The position numbers were made by a program, and so were the translations under genes. Shown one piece after another: positions 34,383 to 42,701 of a stretch of 64,000 bases of DNA. The notes below the pieces were generated by a model. That model saw only the letters and a list, made by a program, of their open reading frames with translations. It did no database searches and was not told the origin of the DNA. Source of the DNA: Streptomyces sp. CB03234 (lineage in GTDB: Bacteria > Actinomycetota > Actinomycetes > Streptomycetales > Streptomycetaceae); contig NZ_LIYH01000004.1 of the NCBI RefSeq assembly GCF_001905885.1, positions 186,001 through 250,000 of the forward strand. Direction: 5' to 3'. Within the stretch, counting starts at the first letter, position 1; each line of letters begins with the position of its first letter.

Positions 34383-35147
34383 ATGAACGGCAAGGGCAAC
34401 GGAAACGGCGGCCCGCTCGAGGGCGCCGTCGTCGCGGTGGCCGGAGCGGCGGGCGCGGCCGGCCGCGCCGCCCTGCTGCGGCTCGCGGAGGCCGGCGCGA
34501 CCGTGGTCGCCTCCGACGCGGACCCCGCGCGGCTCGCCGAGGCGGTCGACGCCGCCCGGTACGCGCACGGCGGGGCGACCGTCATCGGCGACACCGTCGA
34601 CCTGCTCGACCTCGGCGCGGCCCGTGAGTGGGCCGACAAGACCGAGAAGGAGTTCGGCCGGGTGGACGGCCTGGTCCACCTGGTCGGCGGCTGGCGCGGC
34701 AGCGCCACCTTCGCCGAGACCGACCTCGCCGACTGGACCCTGCTGGAGAAGCTGCTGATCCGTACGGTCCAGCACACCTCGCTCGCCTTCCACGACGGTC
34801 TGCTGCGCAGCGACCGCGGCCGCTACGTGCTGGTCAGCGCGGCGGGCGCCAGCAAGCCCACCGCCGGGAACGCCGCGTACGCCGCCTCCAAGGCTGCGGC
34901 CGAGGCGTGGACGCTCGCGCTCGGCGACGCCTTCCGCAAGGCGGGCGGCGAGGAGGGGCCGAAGGCCGCGGCTACGATCCTGATCGTGAAGGCTCTGGTG
35001 CACGACGCCATGCGCGCCGAGCGCCCGAACGCGAAGTTCGCGGGCTTCACGGACGTCAAGGATCTGGCCGACGAGATCGCCGGCGTCTGGGACAAGCCCG
35101 CCCCGGAAGTGAATGGACAGCGCCTGTGGCTGACCCCCAAGCCGTGA
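34383..35147 (+). CDS. SDR family oxidoreductase
   Basis: A 254-aa short-chain dehydrogenase. The cofactor loop reads VAVAGAAGAAGRAALLRLAEAGA instead of the usual TGxxxGxG; the following acidic residue (SDAD) favours NAD. The catalytic set is Ser in LVSAAGASKP and YAASK. ATG 34383 is preceded by GGAGGAG 9 nt upstream; a GTG at 34353 would overlap the DUF6421 stop by 4 nt and add 10 residues. It sits between the DUF6421 and threonine-aldolase-like genes with no room for promoters, so the three are co-transcribed. Confidence 0.87.
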   Translation: MNGKGNGNGGPLEGAVVAVAGAAGAAGRAALLRLAEAGATVVASDADPARLAEAVDAARYAHGGATVIGDTVDLLDLGAAREWADKTEKEFGRVDGLVHLVGGWRGSATFAETDLADWTLLEKLLIRTVQHTSLAFHDGLLRSDRGRYVLVSAAGASKPTAGNAAYAASKAAAEAWTLALGDAFRKAGGEEGPKAAATILIVKALVHDAMRAERPNAKFAGFTDVKDLADEIAGVWDKPAPEVNGQRLWLTPKP

Positions 35148-36220
35148 CACCCGGCACCACCCGTACAGACGCGCGGCGCCGTCACGACCCGACCGTACGG
35201 GGCTTCGCCAGCGACAACTACGCGGGCGCCCACCCCGAGATCCTCGCCGCCCTCGCCCTCGCCAACGGCGGCCACCAGGTCGCCTACGGCGAGGACGTGT
35301 ACACCGAGCACCTCCAGCGGGTGATGCACAGCCACTTCGGCCCGACGGCCGAGGCGTTCCCGGTGTTCAACGGCACCGGCGCCAACGTCACCGCCCTCCA
35401 GGCGCTCACCGACCGCTGGGGCGCGGTCATCTGTGCCGAGTCCGCGCACATCAACGTGGACGAGGGCGGGGCCCCCGAGCGCATGGCCGGGCTGAAGCTG
35501 CTGACCGTCCCCACCCCGGACGGCAAGCTGACGCCCGAGCTCATCGACCGGCAGGCGTACGGCTGGGAGGACGAGCACCGCGCCATGCCGCAGGTGGTCT
35601 CGATCACCCAGAACACCGAACTGGGCACCGTCTACACGGTCGACGAGATCCGCGCCGTCGTCGAGCACGCGCACGGCCTGGGCATGAAGGTGCACCTCGA
35701 CGGCGCCCGGATAGCCAACGCGGCCGCCTCGCTGAACGTCCCGATGCGGGCGTTCACCAACGCGGTCGGCGTGGACGTGCTGTCGTTCGGCGGGACGAAG
35801 AACGGCATGCTCTTCGGCGAGTGCGTGGTCGTGCTCAACCCGGACGCGGCGAAGTACATGAAGCACCTGCGCAAGATGTCCATGCAGCTCGCCTCCAAGA
35901 TGCGTTTCGTCTCGGTGCAGTTCGAGGCGCTGCTCGCGAAGGACCTGTGGCTGCGCAACGCCCGGCACGCCAACGCGATGGCGCAGCGGCTCGCGGAGGG
36001 CGTGCGCGCCGTGGACGGCGTGGAGATCCTCTACCCGGTCCAGGCGAACGCGGTCTTCGCGCGGCTGCCGCACGAGGTGACCCGGCGGTTGCAGGAGCGG
36101 TTCCGGTTCTACTTCTGGGACGAGGCGGCCGGAGATGTGCGCTGGATGTGCTCCTTCGACACCACGGAGGACGACGTGGACGCGTTCGTCCTGGCGCTGA
36201 AGGAAGAGATGGCGCACTGA
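35126..36220 (+). CDS. Threonine aldolase family PLP enzyme (beta-eliminating lyase)
   Basis: A 364-aa fold-type I PLP enzyme. It has RGFASDNYAGAHPEILAALA, GEDVYTEHLQRVM, FNGTGANVTALQAL for PLP phosphate, HLDGARIANAA (Asp to the pyridine N), and the Schiff-base lysine in DVLSFGGTKNGMLFGE. These are the marks of low-specificity L-threonine aldolases, which split beta-hydroxy amino acids to glycine and an aldehyde. GTG 35126 overlaps the SDR end by 22 nt; GTG 35144 is an alternative. Coupled to an SDR, it could supply or remove an aldehyde or amino ketone. Confidence 0.88.
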   Translation: MADPQAVTPGTTRTDARRRHDPTVRGFASDNYAGAHPEILAALALANGGHQVAYGEDVYTEHLQRVMHSHFGPTAEAFPVFNGTGANVTALQALTDRWGAVICAESAHINVDEGGAPERMAGLKLLTVPTPDGKLTPELIDRQAYGWEDEHRAMPQVVSITQNTELGTVYTVDEIRAVVEHAHGLGMKVHLDGARIANAAASLNVPMRAFTNAVGVDVLSFGGTKNGMLFGECVVVLNPDAAKYMKHLRKMSMQLASKMRFVSVQFEALLAKDLWLRNARHANAMAQRLAEGVRAVDGVEILYPVQANAVFARLPHEVTRRLQERFRFYFWDEAAGDVRWMCSFDTTEDDVDAFVLALKEEMAH

Positions 36221-36257
36221 CTGTGCCTGCATAGGTATGCGGTCGACTGGAAATCGA

Positions 36258-36286
36258 TTGACTCCGGTCGGCCGCTTTCCTATGGT
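36258..36286 (+). promoter_or_regulatory. Promoter, TTGACT-N17-TATGGT
   Basis: A strong vegetative-type promoter. The -10 (36281-36286) ends 8 nt before the ATG of the transglutaminase-like gene and there is no ribosome site between, so the transcript is expected to be leaderless or nearly so. Confidence 0.65.
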
Positions 36287-36294
36287 CAACGCTC

Positions 36295-36873
36295 ATGGAA
36301 CTGATCCAGCAAGTCCCTGAACTCTCCGCATATCTGGCGGCAGATGAGGTCATCGACCATGAGCACCCGCGTGTCCGTGAGGTCGTGAACCGGCTCGCTG
36401 CCGAGCATGGTGACGCATACTCATACGCGAAAGCCGCCTTCGAGTTCGTCCGCGACACCATTCCGCACTCGATGGACGCCGACGATCCACGCGTCACCTG
36501 GCGCGCCTCCGACGTACTGGAGCAGCGCACCGGGATCTGCTACGCCAAGGCTCACGCGCTGGCGGCGCTGCTGCGCGCCCGGTCCATCCCCACCGCCCTG
36601 TGCTACCAGCGGTTCGAGGTGGTGCACGGCCTGGTCGCGGTGAAGTTGCCGGGTTGGGACCGGTGGGTGCGGCAGGATCCGCGCGGCAATGGGCCGGGCG
36701 TGGACGCCCGGTTCAGGGCCGACCGTGAGCAGTTGGCGTTCACCGTACGGCCCGAGTGCGATGAGGCGGACCACCCGGTGCTGTACGCCGCGCCGCATCC
36801 GGCGTGCCTGGGCGCCCTGAAGGCCGCCCGGGACCGGCCCCACCTGGACAAGACGCTCCCCACGGACCTGTAG
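36295..36873 (+). CDS. Transglutaminase-like cysteine protease family protein
   Basis: A 192-aa protein of the transglutaminase/protease-like superfamily. Catalytic Cys is in RTGICYAKAHALAALLRA, His in FEVVHGLVAVKL, and Asp in WVRQDPRGN. The size matches bacterial stand-alone domains of unknown substrate. It follows the DUF6421-SDR-aldolase operon by 74 nt but has its own promoter with an 8-nt gap to the ATG. I recall this gene near DUF6421 in other streptomycetes, so the association may be functional. It converges on the acyltransferase gene. Confidence 0.88.
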   Translation: MELIQQVPELSAYLAADEVIDHEHPRVREVVNRLAAEHGDAYSYAKAAFEFVRDTIPHSMDADDPRVTWRASDVLEQRTGICYAKAHALAALLRARSIPTALCYQRFEVVHGLVAVKLPGWDRWVRQDPRGNGPGVDARFRADREQLAFTVRPECDEADHPVLYAAPHPACLGALKAARDRPHLDKTLPTDL

Positions 36874-36959
36874 CCCGTTAACGGCGGCCCGCGCCTCGCC
36901 GAGCGCGGCCCCGCACGACGACCTGCAGGGCCCCGTCCGGGACGGCGCCGGGGGCACGC

Positions 36960-36996
36960 GGGGCGCGCCCGGGCCGGGGGCGTGGTGGCGCGCCCC
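36960..36996. terminator. Inverted repeat between convergent genes
   Basis: GGGGCGCGCC (36960-36969) and GGCGCGCCCC (36987-36996) pair perfectly over 10 bp with a 17-nt loop, between the transglutaminase-like and acyltransferase genes. Confidence 0.5.
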
Positions 36997-37012
36997 GGGC
37001 GGGGGCCGTGGC

Positions 37013-37058
37013 CCGGTCAGGAACCGGGGTGCCGGTCAGGAACCGGGGTGCCGGTCAG
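37013..37058. repeat. 19-bp tandem repeat at the acyltransferase stop codon
   Basis: CCGGTCAGGAACCGGGGTG occurs twice in tandem plus 8 bases of a third copy. The last copy contains the stop codon of the acyltransferase gene (37055-37057). Confidence 0.75.
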
Positions 37059-37777
37059 CCCGCTTCGCGGACCTGGGCCGGGGTCGGGGCGGTGCCGCCG
37101 AGGTGCGCCGGGACCCACCAGGTGTCGCTCGCGTCCTTGGGGCGTACGGGGTAGGCGCGCTGCGCCGCTTCGAGCAGCTCCTGCACCCGCTCGCGCAGCC
37201 GCCGGGTGATCGCGCCCGCGTACTGGTCGGTCGGCGCCTCCATCGGCTCGCCCACCCGGATCGTCACGGGGATGTGGCTGCGCTTGAAGTTGCGCGGCCG
37301 ACCCTTGGTCCACAGCCGCTGGGTGCCCCACAGGGCCATCGGGATCAGCGGTACGCCGGCCTCCTGCGCCAGGCGCGCGGCGCCCGACTTGAAGCTCTTG
37401 AGCGTGAACGACTGCGAGATGGTCGCCTCGGGGAAGACCCCGATGATCTCGCCCGCTCGCAGGGACGCCAGGGCGTGGTGGTAGGCCGCCTCGCCCTGCT
37501 CGCGGTCGACCGGGATGTGCTTCATACCGCGCATCAGCGGACCGGAGATCTTGTGCCGGAACACCGAGTCCTTGGCCATGAACCGCACCAGGCGCTTCTG
37601 CGGCAACGCCGCCAGGCCGGAGAAGATGAAGTCCAGATAGCTGATGTGGTTGCTGACCAGCACAGCCCCGCCGGTGCGCGGGATGTTCTCCGAACCCTGA
37701 GTGTCGATCTTCAGGTCGAGCGCCTTGAACATCGTGAGGGCGGCGCCGATGACCGGCCGATAGACGAGTTCTGCCAT
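37055..37777 (-). CDS. 1-acyl-sn-glycerol-3-phosphate acyltransferase (PlsC-type)
   Basis: A 240-aa membrane-associated acyltransferase. Block I is VLVSNHISYLDFIF (H-x4-D), block II is FMAKDSVFRHKISG, block III is VFPEATISQSF and block IV is VPLIPMALWG. It transfers an acyl chain to lysophosphatidate in phospholipid synthesis, or to a related acceptor. The start region holds a perfect 7-bp palindrome that covers the ribosome site. The C-terminal WWVPAHLGGTAPTP is a tail I recall from streptomycete homologues. Confidence 0.9.
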   Translation of the reverse strand: MAELVYRPVIGAALTMFKALDLKIDTQGSENIPRTGGAVLVSNHISYLDFIFSGLAALPQKRLVRFMAKDSVFRHKISGPLMRGMKHIPVDREQGEAAYHHALASLRAGEIIGVFPEATISQSFTLKSFKSGAARLAQEAGVPLIPMALWGTQRLWTKGRPRNFKRSHIPVTIRVGEPMEAPTDQYAGAITRRLRERVQELLEAAQRAYPVRPKDASDTWWVPAHLGGTAPTPAQVREAG

Positions 37778-37780
37778 CTG

Positions 37781-37797
37781 GAAGAAGACCCTTCTTC
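37781..37797 (-). promoter_or_regulatory. Palindrome covering the acyltransferase ribosome site
   Basis: GAAGAAG-ACC-CTTCTTC, perfect 7-bp arms with a 3-nt loop, 3 nt upstream of the start codon. In the mRNA the purine-rich Shine-Dalgarno would be partly paired, so it may lower translation. It could instead be a protein-binding site. Confidence 0.5.
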
Positions 37798-38038
37798 AAT
37801 CCCTGGGGAGGGTTCTCCCGCAGAAGTTACGCAGCCGTAGGTATCCGGCATTGGGCCGATCGTGCACCATGTGCGCCGTACAGGCCAGTCCTGACGACTC
37901 CGGACAGCGAGATTCTCATCACGTCAGGTCCGCCGACGAGGCGTTTCGAGGGCGTGCCGGGAATCTCGCGCGCCCCCGGCGCGCTGCACCGGACGGCGTC
38001 ATCACGGAAGAGAACGCGGGAGAGAACGGGAGGCCGGA

Positions 38039-38359
38039 GTGCAGGTGCACGGAAGAGCGCTCGGTGCGGGCGAGCTGGGTGCCCAGCTGGGCGAGCGGGC
38101 GACGCTCGTGCAGTTCTCCAGCGCCTTCTGCCAGCCGTGCCGCGCGACCAGGCGCACCCTGGCGGAGGTCGCGGCGATGGTCGACGGCGTGGCCCACGTC
38201 GAGATCGACGCCGAGCTCCACCTCGGCCTCGTACGCGAGCTGGAGATCGTGAAGACCCCCACCGTGCTGGTGCTCGACCGCGAGGGCCGGATCATCCGCA
38301 AGGCGGTCGGACAGCCCCGCAAGGCCGACGTGATCGTCGCACTCGGACACGCCATGTGA
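38039..38359 (+). CDS. Thioredoxin-family protein
   Basis: A 106-aa thioredoxin fold. The active site is FSSAFCQPCRATRRTL (CQPC near residues 31-34), and the cis-Pro is in IVKTPTVLVLDREG. The substitution of WCGPC by FCQPC suggests a redox potential or partner unlike thioredoxin A. GTG 38039 with GGGAGG 5 nt upstream. The 261-nt gap upstream, shared with the divergent acyltransferase gene, holds both promoters. The flavin reductase downstream is 200 nt away, so co-transcription is uncertain. Confidence 0.9.
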   Translation: MQVHGRALGAGELGAQLGERATLVQFSSAFCQPCRATRRTLAEVAAMVDGVAHVEIDAELHLGLVRELEIVKTPTVLVLDREGRIIRKAVGQPRKADVIVALGHAM

Positions 38360-38558
38360 CGAGCCGTGACGCATCTCCCACTTCCCCTGACGGCCTTGAC
38401 TGTGCATGCCATCCCTCGTCAGGCTGGCGCCGTGCCCAAGGAACTCCTTCTTCATGGGCGGGCCCGTGCCGACCTGGCCCGCGACGCGAGCGCGCGCTGT
38501 CCGGGTGTCTGAGCAGCCACGGATCACCTCCCCGCGCCATCCGCAGAAGGACCCTTCC

Positions 38559-39119
38559 ATGACGGTCTCGCCCGACCTCGCCACTTCCCGTGCCGCCGGG
38601 GCTTCCCGTGCCGTCGCGGCTTCCCCGGCCGCCGGAGCCTCCCGGCCCGCCACGCCCGACCTCCTCCGCTGCGTCTTCCGGCGGCACGCGGCGGGCGTCG
38701 CCGTGATCACCGCACAGGGGGAGCGGCCCGTCGGCTTCACCGCCACCTCACTCACCTCGGTCTCCGCCGAACCCCCGATGATCTCGTTCGGCGTAGGGAC
38801 CTCCTCCTCCAGCTGGCCGGTCCTCGCCGAGGCCGAGCACGTCGGCGTCCACATCCTCGGCGAGCATCAGCGGGACCTGGCGGCCACCTTCGCCCGCAGC
38901 GGCGCGGACCGCTTCGGCGCGCCGACCCGCTGGCGTGCGGGCCCGGAGGGCGTACCGGTGCTCGAGGGCGTACTCGCCTGGCTGGTGTGCCGGGTCGTGG
39001 CCCGCGTCCCGGCCGGTGACCACCGCCTCATGGTGGCCGAGGTCGTCGCCGGTGACCCGGACGGCGCGGGCCGTCCGCTGCTGTACCACGAGGGGCGCTT
39101 CAACGCTCTGCGCGACTGA
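38559..39119 (+). CDS. Flavin reductase family protein
   Basis: A 186-aa FMN-binding split-barrel protein. After an Ala/Ser/Arg-rich repetitive head (residues 1-30) come LLRCVFRRHAAGVAVITAQG, PVGFTATSLTSVSAEPPMISFGV (FMN phosphate and ring contact), FARSGADRFGAPTRW and YHEGRFNALRD. It likely supplies reduced flavin to a monooxygenase; no partner is adjacent. ATG 38559 with GAAGGA upstream. TTGACT at 38396-38401, about 160 nt upstream, could be part of its promoter. Confidence 0.9.
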   Translation: MTVSPDLATSRAAGASRAVAASPAAGASRPATPDLLRCVFRRHAAGVAVITAQGERPVGFTATSLTSVSAEPPMISFGVGTSSSSWPVLAEAEHVGVHILGEHQRDLAATFARSGADRFGAPTRWRAGPEGVPVLEGVLAWLVCRVVARVPAGDHRLMVAEVVAGDPDGAGRPLLYHEGRFNALRD

Positions 39120-39320
39120 GCCGGCGGCCGGCAGATTCCGGTTACGGAGCGTTGGCAAGGTCACAGTTCAAAGCGCTTGCTTACCGGGAAAGCAATGGGT
39201 GTACTGACGAGTAATATTTCGTGAGGGGCGTCCACCGCCCCAAGCGGAAACCGTCCCATCAGGCGCCTATGCTGCGTGCAACAAGGCAGCCCAGTTATGA
39301 CGATGTGTAGGAGAGCCGGC

Positions 39321-40106
39321 GTGAGCTTGAGGATCGTTGTCTGTGTGAAGTACGTGCCCGACGCCACCGGCGACCGGCACTTCGCCGATGACCTGACCGT
39401 CGACCGCGACGACGTCGACGGCCTGCTGTCGGAGCTGGACGAGTACGCGGTCGAGCAGGCGCTGCAGATCGCCGACGACGCCGACGACGCGGAGATCACC
39501 GTGCTGACCGTCGGCCCCGAGGACGCCAAGGACGCGCTGCGCAAGGCGCTGTCCATGGGCGCGGACAAGGCCGTCCACGTCGAGGACGACGACCTGCACG
39601 GCTCGGACGTCATGGCCACCTCGCTGGTGCTCGCCAAGGCCATCGAGAAGACCGGTTACGACCTGGTCATCTGCGGCATGGCGTCCACCGACGGCACCAT
39701 GGGCGTCCTGCCTGCGATCCTCGCCGAGCGCCTGGGCGTCCCGCAGGTCACCCTCCTGTCGGAGGTCTCCGTCGAGGACGGCACCGTCAAGGGCCGCCGT
39801 GACGGCGACACCGCGTCCGAGGCGCTGGAGGCGTCCCTGCCGGCCGTCGTGTCCGTGACGGACCAGTCGGGCGAGGCCCGCTACCCGTCCTTCAAGGGCA
39901 TCATGGCCGCCAAGAAGAAGCCGGTGGAGTCCCTGGACCTGGACGACCTGGACATCGAGGCCGACGAGGTCGGCCTCGAGGGCTCCTGGACCAAGGTCGA
40001 CTCGGCGGCGGAGCGTCCGGCCCGCACGGCCGGCACGATCGTCAAGGACGAGGGCGAGGGCGGCAAGCAGCTGGCCGAGTTCCTCGCGAGCCAGAAGTTC
40101 ATCTAG
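39321..40106 (+). CDS. etfB: Electron transfer flavoprotein beta subunit
   Basis: A 261-aa EtfB. It starts VSLRIVVCVKYVPDATGDR, has VDGLLSELDEYAVEQALQIA, AEITVLTVGPEDAKDALRKALSMGADKAVHV and LVICGMASTDGTMGVLPAILAERLG, and the signature region SVTDQSGEARYPSFKGIMAAKKKPVE. It forms a heterodimer with EtfA and carries electrons from acyl-CoA and other dehydrogenases to the quinone pool. GTG 39321 with GGAG 8 nt upstream. The 201-nt upstream gap holds an inverted repeat, TTGCTT/AAGCAA at 39177-39195, which may be an operator. Confidence 0.95.
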   Translation: MSLRIVVCVKYVPDATGDRHFADDLTVDRDDVDGLLSELDEYAVEQALQIADDADDAEITVLTVGPEDAKDALRKALSMGADKAVHVEDDDLHGSDVMATSLVLAKAIEKTGYDLVICGMASTDGTMGVLPAILAERLGVPQVTLLSEVSVEDGTVKGRRDGDTASEALEASLPAVVSVTDQSGEARYPSFKGIMAAKKKPVESLDLDDLDIEADEVGLEGSWTKVDSAAERPARTAGTIVKDEGEGGKQLAEFLASQKFI

Positions 40107-40107
40107 T

Positions 40108-40142
40108 TGCCGGGGGTCCGGGGGTCGCCCCCCGGGCCGGCA
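40108..40142 (+). terminator. Intercistronic hairpin between etfB and etfA
   Basis: A GC-rich hairpin starting TGCCGG directly after the etfB stop and ending CCGGCA, with an inner CCGGGGG/CCCCCGG stem and loop TCG. No T-run. It may act as an mRNA-stability or partial-termination element; etfA follows on the same strand. Confidence 0.5.
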
Positions 40143-40210
40143 CAGCATCTGAGGCTCGCGCGAGCCACTCACCGCCCCAGACTCTTCGCATCGCAGGAGA
40201 TTGAAGTCCC

Positions 40211-41173
40211 ATGGCTGAAGTTCTCGTCTACGTCGACCACGTGGACGGCGCCGTCCGCAAGCCCACCCTGGAGCTGCTGACCCTCGCCCGCCGCATCGGC
40301 GAGCCGGTCGCCGTCGCCCTCGGCTCCGGCGCGGAGGCCACCGCCGCCACGCTCGCCGAGCACGGCGCCGTGAAGGTGCTCACCGCCGACGCCCCGGAGT
40401 TCGGCGACTACCTCGTCGTACCGAAGGTGGACGCGCTCCAGGCCGCGTACGAGGCCGTCTCCCCGGCCGCCGTGCTCGTGCCGTCCTCCGCCGAGGGCAA
40501 GGAGATCGCCGCCCGCCTGGCGGTCCGCATCGGCTCCGGCATCATCACCGACGCCGTCGACCTCGAGGCCGGCGACGAGGGCCCGGTGGCCACGCAGTCC
40601 GCGTTCGCCGCCTCCTTCACCACCAAGTCCCGGGTGTCCAAGGGCACCCCGGTCATCACGGTCAAGCCGAACTCGGCCCCCGTGGAGGCCGCCCCGGCCG
40701 CGGGCGCCGTCGAGGCCCTGTCCGTCTCGTTCTCCGAGAAGGCCACCGGCACCAAGGTCGTCTCCCGCACGCCGCGCGAGTCGACCGGCCGCCCCGAGCT
40801 GACCGAGGCCGCGATCGTGGTCTCCGGCGGCCGCGGTGTCAACGGCGCCGAGAACTTCGCGATCATCGAGGCCCTCGCCGACTCCCTCGGTGCCGCCGTC
40901 GGCGCCTCGCGCGCCGCCGTGGACGCCGGCTGGTACCCGCACTCCAACCAGGTCGGCCAGACCGGCAAGTCGGTCTCCCCGCAGCTGTACATCGCCTCCG
41001 GCATCTCCGGCGCGATCCAGCACCGCGCGGGCATGCAGACCTCGAAGACCATCGTGGCCATCAACAAGGACGCCGAGGCCCCGATCTTCGACCTGGTCGA
41101 CTACGGCGTGGTCGGCGACCTCTTCCAGGTCGTCCCGCAGCTGACCCAGGAGATCCAGTCCCGCAAGGGCTGA
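40211..41173 (+). CDS. etfA: Electron transfer flavoprotein alpha subunit
   Basis: A 320-aa EtfA. The N-terminal domain has LVYVDHVDGAVRKPTLELLTLA and AVLVPSSAEGKEIAARLAVRIGSG. The C-terminal FAD domain has VVSGGRGVNGAENFAIIEALAD, GASRAAVDAGWYPHSNQVGQTG, LYIASGISGAIQHRAGM and TIVAINKDAEAPIFDLVDYGVVGDLF. Partner of EtfB just upstream (104-nt gap holding a hairpin). AGGAG sits 11 nt before the ATG. A 14-bp terminator follows. Confidence 0.96.
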   Translation: MAEVLVYVDHVDGAVRKPTLELLTLARRIGEPVAVALGSGAEATAATLAEHGAVKVLTADAPEFGDYLVVPKVDALQAAYEAVSPAAVLVPSSAEGKEIAARLAVRIGSGIITDAVDLEAGDEGPVATQSAFAASFTTKSRVSKGTPVITVKPNSAPVEAAPAAGAVEALSVSFSEKATGTKVVSRTPRESTGRPELTEAAIVVSGGRGVNGAENFAIIEALADSLGAAVGASRAAVDAGWYPHSNQVGQTGKSVSPQLYIASGISGAIQHRAGMQTSKTIVAINKDAEAPIFDLVDYGVVGDLFQVVPQLTQEIQSRKG

Positions 41174-41196
41174 CCTGCGGCATCTCTGACGGCTTC

Positions 41197-41229
41197 GGGG
41201 CCGCGCGGTGAACTCCACCGCGCGGCCCC
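41197..41229 (+). terminator. Terminator after etfA
   Basis: GGGGCCGCGCGGTG and CACCGCGCGGCCCC pair perfectly over 14 bp with a 5-nt loop, 24 nt after the etfA stop. No T-run, typical of streptomycetes. Confidence 0.75.
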
Positions 41230-41327
41230 GCGCCGTTGGAGTGACCATTGACGCATGTCACGACCACCCATTAACTTCACCATACGGATTGTTGATTCCG
41301 TGTAGTGGAAACCTGGAGGGTGTGGGA

Positions 41328-42617
41328 ATGGGTCAGCAGGAGAAGGTGGCAACGAGCCTCGCCGGCGCGGTCAGCGAGGGCATCAGCGCCTCCCTCGTCT
41401 CGGTCGACGAGGAGCTCGCGCGCCGCTACCCGGGCGACCCCGGCACCCGTCAGCCGGTCCACACGGTGTACGTGCCCGGTGACGCCTTCGACGCCGGAAC
41501 CATCCGCTCCTGGGGCGACCAGGCCCTCGCCATGCTCGACGAGCACGCCCCCGACGCCGCCTCCCTCGCCGCCGTCCTCGGCCTGCCGGAGTCGCTCGCC
41601 GACGACGTCCACGCGCGCGTGCGGGCCAAGCTGGAGCGCGAGCCCATCGAGGACCTCCGCGTCGACTTCGAGGACGGCTACGGCGGCAAGGACGAGGACA
41701 CCGACGCCGCCCGCGCCGCCCGCCTTATCTCCGAGGCGTACGAGAAGGGCACGGCCGCCCCGTACATGGGCATCCGCATGAAGTGCATGGAGGCCGCCGT
41801 ACGCGACCGGGGCATCCGCACCACCGACATCTTCCTCACCGGCCTCATGGAGGCCGGCGGCCTGCCCGACGGCCTCGTCCTCACCCTCCCCAAGGTCACC
41901 TACGCCGAGCAGGTCAGCGCCTTCGTACGGCTCCTGGAGGCCTTCGAGAAGGCCCACGGCCTCGACGCCGGCCGCCTCGGCTTCGAGATCCAGATCGAGA
42001 CCAGCCAGGCCATCCTCGCGCCCGACGGCACCGCCACCGTCGCCCGCATGATCGACGCCGCCGAGGGCCGCGCCACCGGCCTGCACTACGGCACCTTCGA
42101 CTACAGCGCCTGCCTGGGCGTCTCCGCCGCCTACCAGGCCAGCGACCACCCGGCCGCCGACCACGCCAAGGCGATCATGCAGGTCGCCGCCGCCGGCACC
42201 GGCGTACGCGTCTCCGACGGCTCCACCAACGTCCTGCCGGTCGGCACCACCGAGAAGGTCCACGACGCCTGGCGCCTGCACTACGGCCTCACCCGCCGTG
42301 CCCTGGCCCGCGCCTACTACCAGGGCTGGGACATGCACCCGGGCCACCTGCCGACCCGGTACGCCGCCGTCTTCGCCTTCTACCGCGAGGGCTTCGAGCA
42401 GGCCGCCGCGCGCCTGGCCGCGTACGCCAACCACGCCGGCGGCGACGTCATGGACGAGCCCGCCACCGCCAAGGCGCTCAGCTCCTACCTGCTGCGTGGC
42501 ATCGACTGCGGCGCCCTCGACACCGACGAGGTCGCCCGCCTCACCGGACTGACCCGCGCGGACCTCGACGGCTTCGCCGCCCCGCGCCGCGGTGACCTGA
42601 CGGCCACCGCCCAATAA
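41328..42617 (+). CDS. DUF6986 family protein, aldolase/citrate-lyase-like TIM barrel
   Basis: A 429-aa protein I recall as DUF6986, related to the HpcH/HpaI aldolase and citrate lyase beta family. Visible marks are LRVDFEDGYGGKDEDTDAA (metal acids), PYMGIRMKCMEAAVRDRGIRT, VLTLPKVTYAEQVSAFVRLLE, GFEIQIETSQAIL (Glu metal ligand), LHYGTFDYSACLGVSAAYQ and YYQGWDMHPGHLPTRYA. It may cleave or condense a CoA- or oxoacid substrate, as malate synthase relatives do; the reaction is not established. ATG 41328 with GGAGGG upstream. The promoter region holds TTGACG-N18-TAACTT (41248-41277) and TTCC-N7-GGAA near the start. Confidence 0.85.
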   Translation: MGQQEKVATSLAGAVSEGISASLVSVDEELARRYPGDPGTRQPVHTVYVPGDAFDAGTIRSWGDQALAMLDEHAPDAASLAAVLGLPESLADDVHARVRAKLEREPIEDLRVDFEDGYGGKDEDTDAARAARLISEAYEKGTAAPYMGIRMKCMEAAVRDRGIRTTDIFLTGLMEAGGLPDGLVLTLPKVTYAEQVSAFVRLLEAFEKAHGLDAGRLGFEIQIETSQAILAPDGTATVARMIDAAEGRATGLHYGTFDYSACLGVSAAYQASDHPAADHAKAIMQVAAAGTGVRVSDGSTNVLPVGTTEKVHDAWRLHYGLTRRALARAYYQGWDMHPGHLPTRYAAVFAFYREGFEQAAARLAAYANHAGGDVMDEPATAKALSSYLLRGIDCGALDTDEVARLTGLTRADLDGFAAPRRGDLTATAQ

Positions 42618-42701
42618 GCCCAGCGCCTGCGGGCGCTGTCACAGCTGCCCCGTACTCTGTACGCGTTCGGACGGGAACACGACACAGGGAACGGGGCAGC
42701 G

